Positions 53,832 through 63,280 of a DNA stretch of 64,000 nucleotides are shown one piece after another (the first letter of the stretch is position 1; every line of letters begins with the position of its first letter). The translations under genes were made by a program, and so were the position numbers. Below the pieces are notes generated by a model. The model was not told the origin of the DNA and made no database searches. It worked only from the letters and a program-made list of their open reading frames with translations. Origin of the DNA: Catellatospora sp. TT07R-123 (lineage in GTDB: Bacteria > Actinomycetota > Actinomycetes > Mycobacteriales > Micromonosporaceae); the NCBI RefSeq assembly GCF_018327705.1, contig NZ_BNEM01000001.1, positions 62,001 through 126,000 of the forward strand. The letters run 5' to 3'.

Positions 53832-54284
53832 ATGCCCGCACTCACCCGAGGACAGAAGATCCTCGCCGCGGTCGCGCTGCTGATCGTGGCGCTGTACGTC
53901 ACCGGGGTCGCCACCCAGGACGACCAGCAGTCCATGGCCGACCCCGCCGACAACGGCCTGGTCCGCACGCTCGGCGACTGGTTCGGCAGCCCCGACCCGG
54001 TCGACCCGGCGGACCTGGCCGCACCCTGCCGCACCGGTGACACGCTGGCGGTCGAGGGCAGCTGCGTGCTGACCGTGGCCCCGGCCGACGCCGACCTGCG
54101 CGAGGTGGCGCTGCGCGCCGACACCGCGCTGCACCTGCACACCCGTGCCCCGCACGACGACACCGCCCTCGACCGCGACGTGCCCGCCGGGGAGACGATC
54201 AAGGTCGCGGTCGACGGCGACGGCGTGGACATCACGCTGACCTGCGACAAGTGCTCCGTGACCCTGGGAGGCAGCGATGGATAG
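53832..54284 (+). CDS. Small single-pass membrane protein in the eCIS operon
   Basis: A 150-residue protein with one membrane segment (about 8-26) near the N-terminus and an acidic extracytoplasmic domain containing paired Cys (CRTGDTLAVEGSC and CDKCS). I recognise no family. It starts one base after the previous stop and overlaps the next gene by 8 bases, so it belongs to the operon. Confidence 0.75.
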   Translation: MPALTRGQKILAAVALLIVALYVTGVATQDDQQSMADPADNGLVRTLGDWFGSPDPVDPADLAAPCRTGDTLAVEGSCVLTVAPADADLREVALRADTALHLHTRAPHDDTALDRDVPAGETIKVAVDGDGVDITLTCDKCSVTLGGSDG

Positions 54285-55053
54285 GCTGCGCACACCGTTC
54301 TTCTTCGTCTCGCTCGTCGCGTTCGGACTGGTCGTGGCGGTGGAGACGGGCAGCTCGTTCCTGCTCGGCCTCACCACCCCGGCGCTGGACACGGCCACGC
54401 AGCTCGGCGCCGACGTGCCCCCGGGGGTGGCGCAGCGGCCGGGCGGGCTGGCGATCTCGTACCTCGCCCTGATCGACGTCGTGCTGCTGGGCACCGCGGT
54501 GCTGATGGGCGTGGCGATCCTGGCCTCCAAGCGGCTGCACGCCCGGGCCCAGGGGGTGGTGACGCTGATCGGGGCGATCATCCTGATCATCACGGCGCTG
54601 GTGCTGCTGTTCGTGGCCATCGCCAAGCTGGTCCTGATGGTGGGGCTGCTGCTGGCCTTCCCGTTCGGGACGATCGTGTACCTGATCCTGTTCGGATCGT
54701 TCCCGCGCGGCGAGGCGGCGGTGGTGCTGTCGCTGATCATGTTCCTGAAGGTGGTCGGCGGGGTCTGCCTGGTCATCGCCCAGCAGCGGTTCCTGCAGAA
54801 CAAGGGCCTGGTGGCCATGATGATCACGTCGCTGCTGGGCAACGTCGTGGCGGTGTTCCTGCACGGGCTGGTGCCCGGGGTGCTGGTCAGCATCACCGAC
54901 GCGATCGCCGGGATCGTGTTCGCGATCGTCGGCATCGTCTGGGCGATCATCCTGATCATCGGGTCGATCCCGGCGATCGTCCGGGCGGTCCAGGCCACCG
55001 TCGACAACGTCAAGCAGCTGCGCGCGGCCGCACCCGACGCGGTGCAGACCTGA
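54277..55053 (+). CDS. Polytopic membrane protein, last gene of the eCIS operon
   Basis: A 258-residue protein with about six to seven hydrophobic segments (from about 5, 65, 95, 118, 150, 180 and 215) and almost no soluble domain. I recognise no family. Together with the two preceding genes it gives the operon a membrane module; it could be a channel, an immunity-type factor or an anchor. A hairpin follows the stop. Confidence 0.75.
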   Translation: MDRLRTPFFFVSLVAFGLVVAVETGSSFLLGLTTPALDTATQLGADVPPGVAQRPGGLAISYLALIDVVLLGTAVLMGVAILASKRLHARAQGVVTLIGAIILIITALVLLFVAIAKLVLMVGLLLAFPFGTIVYLILFGSFPRGEAAVVLSLIMFLKVVGGVCLVIAQQRFLQNKGLVAMMITSLLGNVVAVFLHGLVPGVLVSITDAIAGIVFAIVGIVWAIILIIGSIPAIVRAVQATVDNVKQLRAAAPDAVQT

Positions 55054-55074
55054 GTCCGGCCCGGTGCCGCGATG

Positions 55075-55106
55075 CGGGGCCCGTCACCCTCGGGTGGCGG
55101 GCCCGC
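55075..55106. terminator. Terminator hairpin at the end of the eCIS operon
   Basis: Arms gggcccgtcaccc (77-89) and gggtggcgggccc (92-104 of 55,0xx/55,1xx) pair with one G-T wobble and a 2-base loop, 24 bases after the last stop. It separates the operon from the convergent lysin-like gene. Confidence 0.6.
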
Positions 55107-55176
55107 GTCGTCCCCGCCGCGTCCGCTCACGCGCCGACGTTCAAGCGGGACGCAAGTCGGCGGCAAGTGGCGGCGG

Positions 55177-55992
55177 TCAGACGAGGTCCTGGCCGGTCAG
55201 CGCGGCCGTCCACGTCTCGGGGCCCCAGATGGCGTCCAGCAGCTCCAGGCCGAGTGCGGCCTGCATGGCGCGGGTCCTGGCGGCGGTGTCGGTGCCGAAG
55301 ACGCCGTCGATCTCCGTGGGATGGCCGTTGGCGGTCAGGATCGCCTGGGCCCGCTTGACGAACGGGCCCTTGGCGCCCGCCTTGAGAACCGGAAGCATGC
55401 CGATCATCTCCTTGAACCAGTCGCGACCGCCCGGCGGCGGCGCGGGCGGCGGCACCGGCGGCGCGGCACCGGCGACCTCCGCCACGTAGCGCCGGAACAG
55501 GGCGGCCTTGTCCACGGCCTCGCAGTCGCGGTAGCCGCTGAGGTGCGTGTGCCACAGGTGCGAGCTGTCCGCCTCGCCGCTGCGCGGTGCCGACGACTGG
55601 CCGCGCTGGCGGTCCCAGCGCAGCACCCGTACCCCGTCGTCGGTGTAGATGACCTCGCGGATCCACCGCGTGTCGGCGGCCCCGGCGCGGCACTGCGCCA
55701 CGAGCCAGACCGAGAGGTGGCGCAGGGTCGCCTGGTGCCCGTTCGGGTAGCGCCTGGTGAAGCCGCCGATGTCCAGGGCCGCCGCGCCGTCGGTGAGGCC
55801 GCGCAGGTCGCGGGCCAGGCGGGCGCTGTACGGGTCCTTCGACATCTTCAGCCCGTCGCGGCCGAGGTGGTAGCTGGTGCCGACGCGCCGGTGCGCCTCG
55901 TCGCCGACGATGCCGACGTCGGCGCCGTGCAGGCCGAACGCGGACAGCAGATACTCACGTGCGGTCAGGTAGGACTGGGGTGCGTACGACAC
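55177..55992 (-). CDS. Endolysin-like protein with peptidoglycan-binding domain
   Basis: A 271-residue protein without signal peptide. The N-terminal part (about 1-175) has DEAHRRVGTSYHLGRDGL and SHLWHTHLSGYRDC, with spaced His/Asp residues like phage M15-type endolysins; the C-terminal part (about 195-271, LKAGAKGPFVKRAQAILTANG reduced to GPFVKRAQAILT, and GVFGTDTAARTRAMQ) is a PG_binding_1 domain. It lies convergent to the eCIS operon. A lysin beside an injection system may serve release or wall penetration; the catalytic assignment is moderate. Confidence 0.78.
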   Translation of the reverse strand: MSYAPQSYLTAREYLLSAFGLHGADVGIVGDEAHRRVGTSYHLGRDGLKMSKDPYSARLARDLRGLTDGAAALDIGGFTRRYPNGHQATLRHLSVWLVAQCRAGAADTRWIREVIYTDDGVRVLRWDRQRGQSSAPRSGEADSSHLWHTHLSGYRDCEAVDKAALFRRYVAEVAGAAPPVPPPAPPPGGRDWFKEMIGMLPVLKAGAKGPFVKRAQAILTANGHPTEIDGVFGTDTAARTRAMQAALGLELLDAIWGPETWTAALTGQDLV

Positions 55993-56075
55993 TGCCTCTC
56001 ACCTCCGGGATGGGGACGTGAGGGCAGCGTGCGCCGGGGCACTTGGCCGCGGCTTGGAGCGGACTTGCCCGCCGG

Positions 56076-56627
56076 TTACGAGGGCATGGCTGCCGCGATC
56101 GACGCGCGGCCGCCGTGCAGGCGGATGGTGTACCAGCCGCCCCGGCCGACCGGTTCGGGCAACGGCACCGCGTACCAGCCGCTGATCAGGGCGAGCAGCA
56201 CCGGGATGACGTCGCCGTGCGAGGACGCGACGACGCGGCCACCCGGGTGCGCCCCGGCCATGGTCAGCAGCGCGCCGAGCATGACGCCCGCCGACCAGGC
56301 TGCTCCGACGGCCTGGCCCATCGGGGCGAACACGCCGTCCACCCAGGCGGCGGGCTCCCGGAAGTCGTCGGCCTCGACGAGTGCGGCCAGCGTCGTGACC
56401 GGCAGGCCCGCCGCCCGCGCCAGCGGCGCCACGGTCTGGTGGCAGCGCAGCGCCGGGCTGGCGTAGACGGCGTCGATACCGGCCCCGAGGGCTGCCATGA
56501 GCCGCTCGGCCTGCGCGAAGCCCTGTTCGGACAGCGGCCTGCTGTCGTGGCCGGCGGTCCAGCCGGCGCGCTCGACCGAGGAGCAGTGCGGCACGAGCTC
56601 CAGGGTGAGGTGAAGATCGAAGGGCAT
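56076..56627 (-). CDS. Histidine phosphatase-like protein with variant motif
   Basis: A 183-residue phosphoglycerate mutase-like protein. The RHG motif is replaced by PHCSS (ELVPHCSSVERAGW), keeping the His; PLSEQGFAQAERL, VYASPALRCHQTVAPLA and the second His in VVASSHGDVIPVLLA are typical. It is the second protein in the window with an altered RHG motif. No operon partner. Start ATG 56627. Confidence 0.8.
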   Translation of the reverse strand: MPFDLHLTLELVPHCSSVERAGWTAGHDSRPLSEQGFAQAERLMAALGAGIDAVYASPALRCHQTVAPLARAAGLPVTTLAALVEADDFREPAAWVDGVFAPMGQAVGAAWSAGVMLGALLTMAGAHPGGRVVASSHGDVIPVLLALISGWYAVPLPEPVGRGGWYTIRLHGGRASIAAAMPS

Positions 56628-56661
56628 GTGGGCACGCTAGCCGCTCGTCGGGCACCGCCGA

Positions 56662-56705
56662 GAAGGGCACCTTCTACCGCGCCATGCGATGAGAAGGTGC
56701 CCTTC
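56662..56705. terminator. Hairpin of the GAAGGGCACCTTCT family, second copy
   Basis: Perfect 14-base arms (gaagggcaccttct at 56662-56675; complement at 56692-56705) with a 16-base loop. The stem matches the hairpin at 5114-5159. It lies 6 bases downstream of the minus-strand protease gene and probably ends its transcript. Confidence 0.7.
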
Positions 56706-56711
56706 CTTACC

Positions 56712-58274
56712 TCAGGACAGGGTGAGGGCGGTGTCGTCGATGACGAACGACGTCTGCAGGGACGCGTCCTCGACGCCACTGAACTTGATCGTCACCGTCT
56801 GCCCGGCGAACGACGAGACGTCGACGGTGCGCTGGGCGTAGCCGGTGTTCTTGTTGAGGTTGGAGTACGTGGCCAGCGTGGTCGTCCCGGCCGTGACCGT
56901 CAGCTTGTCGTACGCGGTGGTGGTCGTGGTCTCGGCGGTGTCGATGTGCAGCCAGTAGGTCAGGGTGGCGCGGCATCCGGCCGGGATCGTCACGGACTGC
57001 GACAGGGTGTCGGTGTGGGCGGAGCCGTACCCGTTGAGCCAGGCCTTGTAGGAGCCGGTGTGGGCGGCCTCGCCGGTGCTGCTGTCGATGACGCCCGAGG
57101 ACTGGGTCCACGGCGAGGTGCCGGTCTCGAAGCCCGCGTTGCCGAGCAGCTGGCCGGAGCAGCCGCCGCCGGTCGGGCTGACGGTCCAGCTGAACGTGGC
57201 CGTGCCGGTGGCGTTGGTGGTGTCCTTCGCCGTCACCGTGACCGTGGTGGTCTGCGCCGTGGTGGGCGTGCCCGTGATCTTGCCGGTGCTCGCGTTGATG
57301 GACAGGCCCGCGGGCAGACCGGTGGCGCTGTAGGTCAGGGTCTGGCCGCTGCCGGAGGAGCTGGCGCTGATCTGGAGGTTGACCGCGGTCCCGACGATCG
57401 AGGACTGGTTGCCCGGGTTGGTGACGGTCACCGTGTTGCCGGTGCCGGGCGGCTTGGGCAGCAGGCAGCCGGCCACGGACAGGTCGATCGCCCGCGACGC
57501 GTTGAGGCAGGTGGTGAACCAGTACGTCTGCTGGCCGTAGCTCTGGCCCTGGTAGACGTGGACGGTGCCGTTGGCGTCGACCTCGCACGGGTTGTTGAGC
57601 GTGCAGGACTGGCCGTCGTCGTTGCCGGTGTTGTTGATCCCGACGACCTTGTTGCTGGCCAGGTCGACGATGGGCGAGCCGGAGGTGCCGTGGGTGGTGT
57701 TGCACCCGGTGTTGTACTTGATCGAGTCGTGCCAGGTCCACACGTCCTCGCGGATCGTGGGCACGAACGCGTTGATCGTGCAGTTCCAGATCTGCTTCCA
57801 GTAGCTGGACGGGATGTACATGCTGCTGCCGCTGGCCGGGCGGGTGTCGGAGACGGTCAGCGCGGTCACGCCGTACGTGCTCTGGATCGAGGCGAAGGTC
57901 GTGTTGAGCCGGTACAGCGACACGTCGGTGTCGGTCATCGTCGCGTACAGCAGCATGTCGGCGCGCAGGGTGCCGAGGTTGGTGCCGGAGGCGTTGAGCA
58001 GGGTGCCCGACCTGGTGCTGGACTTGTTGACCAGGACGACTCCGGCGCCGGGCATGCCGCCCTCGTAGCAGTGGCCGTTGGTCAGCATCATGGCGCGGTC
58101 GGTGTCGACCGAGCTCGGGAAACGGACGAGCGAGGCCGAGCAGTTGCTCAGGGCGATCGTCGCGTTGAGACTGGCCGCCTGGAGGGTGACGGCGGACGCG
58201 GGGGCGGCGGGGACGGCGATCGCGGCCGCGCCGAGAACGAGTGCGCCCACGGTGGTGGCGATTCGTCGGAACAT
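56712..58274 (-). CDS. Secreted trypsin-like serine protease with Ig and jelly-roll modules
   Basis: A 520-residue exported protease. Signal peptide (about 1-28, ending PASA); S1-type protease domain (about 40-270) with His in [10 protein letters not shown], Asp in [10 protein letters not shown] and Ser in [10 protein letters not shown]; then a He_PIG-type Ig-like domain (about 280-365, [15 protein letters not shown]), and a C-terminal jelly-roll module (about 372-520, [15 protein letters not shown]) like those that bind carbohydrate or protein surfaces. It acts outside the cell. Ends in the repeated hairpin. Confidence 0.9.
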   Translation of the reverse strand: MFRRIATTVGALVLGAAAIAVPAAPASAVTLQAASLNATIALSNCSASLVRFPSSVDTDRAMMLTNGHCYEGGMPGAGVVLVNKSSTRSGTLLNASGTNLGTLRADMLLYATMTDTDVSLYRLNTTFASIQSTYGVTALTVSDTRPASGSSMYIPSSYWKQIWNCTINAFVPTIREDVWTWHDSIKYNTGCNTTHGTSGSPIVDLASNKVVGINNTGNDDGQSCTLNNPCEVDANGTVHVYQGQSYGQQTYWFTTCLNASRAIDLSVAGCLLPKPPGTGNTVTVTNPGNQSSIVGTAVNLQISASSSGSGQTLTYSATGLPAGLSINASTGKITGTPTTAQTTTVTVTAKDTTNATGTATFSWTVSPTGGGCSGQLLGNAGFETGTSPWTQSSGVIDSSTGEAAHTGSYKAWLNGYGSAHTDTLSQSVTIPAGCRATLTYWLHIDTAETTTTTAYDKLTVTAGTTTLATYSNLNKNTGYAQRTVDVSSFAGQTVTIKFSGVEDASLQTSFVIDDTALTLS

Positions 58275-58399
58275 GAAAGCTCCCGAATTGGGGGGTATAA
58301 ATCGCCGCCAGTCTATGGCCGACGCCCGCCGCAGTGAAGCCGGTGAATCTACGGTGGCGGCAGAACGCCAAGGCCGACCTGACCGCCTAAACTGCTCCG

Positions 58400-58897
58400 A
58401 TGCCGCCGCTCCCCCCGCACCCCCACCGCCCGCCGGCCCACCGGCCGGTCGACCCGTACGAGGTCGAGGTCCGGGTCATGCCCGTTCTCACCGTGGTGGA
58501 GACGCTGCACAGCCTGGACCAGTCCGAAGGCGACGCCTGCGTGCACTGCGGAACCCGCGGTGCGGGCGCCGCGTCGTGGTCGCCCGACGAGCTGGTGCCC
58601 GTCGGCCGCGAGCGCCACCGGGGCACGGTCATCCGGGCGCACCGCGATTGCGCTCCGAACTGGCTGGCACGCTGGTTCCGCGACGGAGACGAGCTGAAGC
58701 AGCAGCAGCTGGGCTACTACCGGGTCCGCGAGCAGATCGCCACGGAGCTGGTCGAGTACCAGCTGGACGCACGGCTGCGCCGCTACGAGCAGATGAGCGA
58801 GGAGGACCGGCCCCGGCGCGAGCTCGTCGACTGGGAGATCACCGTCATCCACGAGGCGGCGCTGGCCGTGCGCTTCGGCATCCCCGACGAGAGCTGA
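58400..58897 (+). CDS. Hypothetical protein with Cys motif
   Basis: A 165-residue soluble protein: Pro/His-rich N-terminus, a CVHCGTRG motif (about 47-54) with later Cys near 84 (HRDC), possibly a zinc site, and a charged helical C-terminal half. I recognise no family. It precedes the DUF7019-like gene by 83 bases. Confidence 0.6.
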   Translation: MPPLPPHPHRPPAHRPVDPYEVEVRVMPVLTVVETLHSLDQSEGDACVHCGTRGAGAASWSPDELVPVGRERHRGTVIRAHRDCAPNWLARWFRDGDELKQQQLGYYRVREQIATELVEYQLDARLRRYEQMSEEDRPRRELVDWEITVIHEAALAVRFGIPDES

Positions 58898-58980
58898 CCG
58901 CAGGCACCGATGTGCGTGCGGGCCGTGTCCACATGCGAGGTATCCTGTCGGCCAGTTCGACGGGGCCACATGGAGTGACG

Positions 58981-59682
58981 ATGTTCTTCCGGCGCAAGAC
59001 CGAAGAGGCGCGCGCGCTGCGGTATATGGCGTACGTGTCCGATGCGAAGATCGACATGCTGATCAGCCAGATCCACGAGCCGCTGCGGCGCAGCATCGCC
59101 ACGGAGCTGAAGCTCGACCTGAAGCTGATCGGCCTGACGCTCAGCGCCGACAACCCGCTGCGCCAGCAGAGCCGCATCGAGAAGGTGGCGCTGGTCGAGG
59201 ACTACCTCACCCGCCACCAGCAGGTCGGCGACCTGACCGCGTCGCAGGGGTACGTCAAGGCGCGGCTCAACATGGACTGGGCGCCGCTGTCCGACATCCA
59301 GCACGGCCGCCCCGACGCCGAGAAGATCACGTTCTTCTGCGGGTACACCGAGGAGCTGCTGGTGGTGCTGGGCGGGTCGACGGCGCACCTGCTGGGGACG
59401 CCGGTGGAGCCGACGGCGACGCCGGGGTCGCAGCCGTACGCGATCCGCCGGGCCCTGCACCCGGTCACGCCGCAGGCCGACGGCCTGGACGAGCAGGCCG
59501 AGACCGACACGGTGCGGTCGCTGGCCGACGGGATCGCGGCCACCGCCAAGGCCGTGTTCCAGACCCCGCAACCGGTGCAGTTCCTCGCCCGGTGCATCAG
59601 CCGGGGCCCGCTGCCCGACGGCTCGCCGCGCCCGGCCTACCTGCTGGGCAGCCCGCTGTACGTCGAGATGGTGGACTACTAG
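58981..59682 (+). CDS. DUF7019-like protein
   Basis: A 233-residue protein beginning MFFRRK, with RYMAYVSDAKIDMLISQI near the N-terminus and FFCGYTEELLVVLGGSTAHLLG in the middle, a pattern I associate with the DUF7019 family. Function unknown. No membrane segment. It starts after GGAG and its stop lies 4 bases before the kinase-WD40 gene, so the two are an operon; the pairing suggests it is a regulator or substrate of that kinase. Confidence 0.7.
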   Translation: MFFRRKTEEARALRYMAYVSDAKIDMLISQIHEPLRRSIATELKLDLKLIGLTLSADNPLRQQSRIEKVALVEDYLTRHQQVGDLTASQGYVKARLNMDWAPLSDIQHGRPDAEKITFFCGYTEELLVVLGGSTAHLLGTPVEPTATPGSQPYAIRRALHPVTPQADGLDEQAETDTVRSLADGIAATAKAVFQTPQPVQFLARCISRGPLPDGSPRPAYLLGSPLYVEMVDY

Positions 59683-59686
59683 TCCG

Positions 59687-62600
59687 ATGAGCACCGGCAC
59701 GCACCAGGCGGCGGGGACCTGGCAGGTCGGTGACGTGATCGCCGACCTGTACCGGGTGACGAGGGTGCACGAGCAGGGCGGCATGGGCCTGGTCTACCGG
59801 GTGCGCCACCTGGGCTGGGACGTCGACCTGGCGCTGAAGAACCCGCGCCCGCAGCAGCTGCGCACCGCCGAGGACCAGCAGCTGTTCGTCGACGAAGCCC
59901 AGGCGTGGATCTCGCTGGGCCTGCACCCGCACGTGTGCGCCGCCCACTACGTCCGCGCGATCGACGGCGTCCCGCGCGTGTTCGCCGAGTACGTCCCCGG
60001 CGGCAGCCTGCGCGAGGCCATCGACGACGGGCGGCTGTACGGGGGCGGCCCGGACGAGATGCTCGCGCGGCTGCTCGACCTGGCCGTGCAGCTCGCCTGG
60101 GGGCTGGCCCACGCGCACCGCCGGGGCCTGGTGCACCAGGACGTCAAACCGGCCAACGTGCTGCTCGACGAGGCGGGCACGGCGAAGGTGACCGACTTCG
60201 GGCTGTCCCGGGTCGGCGTGCCCGCCCAGAGTTCCGGCCCGGCCCGACCGGGGGTGTGGGCCGACCCCGGCGTGAGCACCCGGGTCAGCGCTGGCGGCCT
60301 GACCCCCGACTACGCCTCACCCGAGCAGGCCGCCGGGGTGCCACTGAACCGCCGCACCGACGTGTGGAGCTACGCGGTGTCGGTGTTCGAGCTGTTCACC
60401 GGAGGCGTGGTCTGGTCCAGCGGCCCGTCGGCCGACGTCGCGCTGGCCGAATACCTCCAGTACGGCCCGGACGATCCGGCCGCGCCCCGGATGCCCCCGG
60501 CACTGGCCGACCTGCTGCGCTCGTGCCTGCGCGACGACCCGGCCGCACGCCCCGGCGACCTGGCCGAGGTCGCGGACACGATCGCGGCCGTATACGAGGC
60601 CGAGCTGGGCCGGCCGTACCCCCGGACGGTCCCGGCCGAGGCGGACCTGCGCGGCGACGAGCTCAACAACCGGGGCCTGTCGCTGCTCGACCTCGACGAC
60701 CCCGACGCGGCCGACGCCGCGCTGCGCTCGGCGCTGGAGGCCGACCCGCACCACCTCGAAGCGGTCTTCAACGCCTCCATGCTGAGCTGGCGGCGCGGCG
60801 AGCTCACCGACGACGAGGCGGTGGCCGCCGTCGCGGCGGCCGCCGCCACCCGGCCCGGACACTGGCTCGGCGCGTACCTGCTGGCGCAGGTCCACCTGGA
60901 GCGCGGGGACCTGGACGCGGCGCTGCCGCTGCTGACCGAGGCCGCCCAGCAGGCGCCCGACGACCCGCAGGTCGTGGAACTGCTGCGGCGGGCTCGCGCG
61001 GGCGGGCTGGCATCGGGCGACGGCGAGCGGACCGTCCCGGGTGGCGCCCGCGACGATCGCAGCGGGATGACCGGGGCGCAGCTCGGCCAGGATGCCCGCG
61101 TGGTCCTGACCGCGCTGACCGACGTACCCCCGCCGCCGCGCGGGCTGCGGCGCCTGTGGGTGCTGCTGTTCGGCGGCGACAACCGGCGGGCGACGGCGAG
61201 CATCGTCGGCGTGCACTCCATCGACGGCGCCCGGCCCCCGCTGCGGTTGCGGCCGGGCAGGTTCGCCAGCGCGTTCGCGGTCCGCCCTGACGATCACATG
61301 GCCGCGGTCGGGGGCGGCGGCGACGACGTCGTGGTGTTCGACCTGGACAGCGGCGCCGAACTGCACCGGCTGCCGGGTCACGGCATTTTCGCGCGCGCAC
61401 TGCGGTTCAGCGCCGACGGCCGGACGCTGGCGTCCGGGGCGAGTGACGGCCTGGTCCGGTTGTGGGAGCCCACCACCGGCACGCTCCTGGCGACGCTGAC
61501 CGGCCACGGCCGGGAGGTGCACGGGCTGGCATTCTCAGCCGACGGCACCCGCCTGGCCTCAGTCAGCAGCGACCGGACGCTGCGGCTGTGGGAGTGGCGT
61601 ACCGGCCGGTGCACGGCCGTGCTCGAACATGGCGACAAGGTGTCGGTGGTGGACCTGAGTCCGGACGGGCGCTGGGCCGTCACCGGCGATCTCCGCGGCG
61701 TGGTGCGGATCTGGGAGCTGGACTCGGATGGGGGCGCTGTATGCCGCCACGAGCTGCAAGGGCACCGGGACGAGGTGCTGGCCGCGGCGACCGGCGGCGC
61801 CGGGCGGTTCCTGACCGGCGGCCGGGACGGGATCCTGCGCCTGTGGGACGCGGGCACCGGGCGCTGTCTGCGCACCGTCGAGGCTCATCGCGACGCCGTG
61901 TTCCGGGAACTGACCGGCGGCTGGACCGTACACGTGACGGCGTGCGTGAGCACCGACGGAAGGTTCGCGCACTCGCTGGGCAATGACGCGGTGGTGCGGT
62001 CGTGGGGGCTGCCGACGGGCTACACCGCCGCGCTTCAGGTGTGCCGGCCGCGGCCGGTGCCGCTGCTGCACGAGTTCGACGCGCGGTTCCAGCATCTGCT
62101 GGGCAGTGCCGACCGGGCCCTGGGTGAGGGGCGGGTGCCCGCCGCGCTGGAGCTGATGCGGCAGGCACGCGCGGTGCCGGGCCATGAGAACGCTCCGGAG
62201 GCGGTCGCGGTCTGGCAGCGGCTGGCCGGCTCGTCAGTCCGGACAGGGCTGCGCGGGGCAAGGCTGGCGCGGCGGATCACCCTGGTGGAGCCCGGCTCGC
62301 AGCGGTTCTGGCGGGCGCTGATGGGCCTGAGCGCCGACGGCGCCACCGCGCTGACTAGCGCCCCCGACGACGCCATGGTGCTGTGGGACCTGGCCACCGG
62401 GCAGGCCCGGCGGCGGTTCGCGACGCCGGAGCCCCGGATCTCGGTCGAGTCGCTCGCGCTGAGCGCGGACGCGCGGCTGGCGGTGGCCGTGGACGGCTAC
62501 CGCCGCGTGCTGGTGTGGGACCTGCCCGGCGACGACGAGCCGCGGCTGCTGGACCAGCTGCCGTCCACCGGCACCCGGGTGTGCCTGGACCGGACCGGCA

Positions 62601-63280
62601 CGTACGCGCTGACCGCGACGAGCACCTACACGGTGCTGCGCCGCCTGGAGCTGGCGACCGGCCGCGAGCTGGCGAGGTTCCAGGGACGCGAGCGGATGAT
62701 CCACACCTCCGAGGGCGACTCCCGGATGGAGCCGGAGGCGATGTACGGGACCTGCCTCGGCGACGGCGGGCAGTCGGCGCTGTCCGCAGCGGAGAACGGC
62801 GACGTCCTGCACTGGGACGCGGTCAGCGGGCGGCTGCTGCGCCGGATGCGCGGCCACGGCCAACGTGCCGAGTGCGTCGCGATCAGCCCGGACGGGCGCT
62901 TCGCGCTGTCGGGCGCCTGGGACCGGACCGTCCGGTACTGGGACCTGGAGCGCGGCCGCTGCCTGCGCGTGCTGACCGGGCACACCCAGCCGGTCGACGC
63001 GGTCGCGTTCACCGGTGACGGAGCGTTCGGGGTCTCCGCCGCACGCGACCACTGCGTACGGGTGTGGCGGCTGGCCGACGGCGCGTGCGTCCGGGTGCTC
63101 GACGGCCACGACGGCCCCGTGTCCGGGGTCGGTGTCAGCGACGACGGGCGGGTCGTGGTCGCGATCACGCGCGAGAGCCTGTCGGTCTGGGAGCTGGACT
63201 GGGAGCTGGCGGCCCGTCCGGCCGCAGGTCGGCGGGCGGGTCTGGGCCGGTGGTTCGGCCGGGCGCGCTCTGGCGGCTGA
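59687..63280 (+). CDS. Ser/Thr kinase-TPR-WD40 protein
   Basis: A 1197-residue soluble protein. Kinase domain (about 15-305): ALKNPRP Lys, catalytic loop VHQDVKPANVLL (HQD instead of HRD) and DFGLSRV. TPR-like helices follow (about 320-430) and then WD40-type blades in two groups (about 520-790 and 865-1185), e.g. VRLWEPTTGTLLATLTGHG reduced to VRLWEPTTG and RTVRYWDLERGRCLRVLTGHT reduced to VRYWDLERG. No membrane segment, unlike most such kinases. WD40 propellers assemble protein partners; it may be a hub for conflict or stress signalling. Codes in an operon with the DUF7019-like gene. Confidence 0.92.
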   Translation: MSTGTHQAAGTWQVGDVIADLYRVTRVHEQGGMGLVYRVRHLGWDVDLALKNPRPQQLRTAEDQQLFVDEAQAWISLGLHPHVCAAHYVRAIDGVPRVFAEYVPGGSLREAIDDGRLYGGGPDEMLARLLDLAVQLAWGLAHAHRRGLVHQDVKPANVLLDEAGTAKVTDFGLSRVGVPAQSSGPARPGVWADPGVSTRVSAGGLTPDYASPEQAAGVPLNRRTDVWSYAVSVFELFTGGVVWSSGPSADVALAEYLQYGPDDPAAPRMPPALADLLRSCLRDDPAARPGDLAEVADTIAAVYEAELGRPYPRTVPAEADLRGDELNNRGLSLLDLDDPDAADAALRSALEADPHHLEAVFNASMLSWRRGELTDDEAVAAVAAAAATRPGHWLGAYLLAQVHLERGDLDAALPLLTEAAQQAPDDPQVVELLRRARAGGLASGDGERTVPGGARDDRSGMTGAQLGQDARVVLTALTDVPPPPRGLRRLWVLLFGGDNRRATASIVGVHSIDGARPPLRLRPGRFASAFAVRPDDHMAAVGGGGDDVVVFDLDSGAELHRLPGHGIFARALRFSADGRTLASGASDGLVRLWEPTTGTLLATLTGHGREVHGLAFSADGTRLASVSSDRTLRLWEWRTGRCTAVLEHGDKVSVVDLSPDGRWAVTGDLRGVVRIWELDSDGGAVCRHELQGHRDEVLAAATGGAGRFLTGGRDGILRLWDAGTGRCLRTVEAHRDAVFRELTGGWTVHVTACVSTDGRFAHSLGNDAVVRSWGLPTGYTAALQVCRPRPVPLLHEFDARFQHLLGSADRALGEGRVPAALELMRQARAVPGHENAPEAVAVWQRLAGSSVRTGLRGARLARRITLVEPGSQRFWRALMGLSADGATALTSAPDDAMVLWDLATGQARRRFATPEPRISVESLALSADARLAVAVDGYRRVLVWDLPGDDEPRLLDQLPSTGTRVCLDRTGTYALTATSTYTVLRRLELATGRELARFQGRERMIHTSEGDSRMEPEAMYGTCLGDGGQSALSAAENGDVLHWDAVSGRLLRRMRGHGQRAECVAISPDGRFALSGAWDRTVRYWDLERGRCLRVLTGHTQPVDAVAFTGDGAFGVSAARDHCVRVWRLADGACVRVLDGHDGPVSGVGVSDDGRVVVAITRESLSVWELDWELAARPAAGRRAGLGRWFGRARSGG

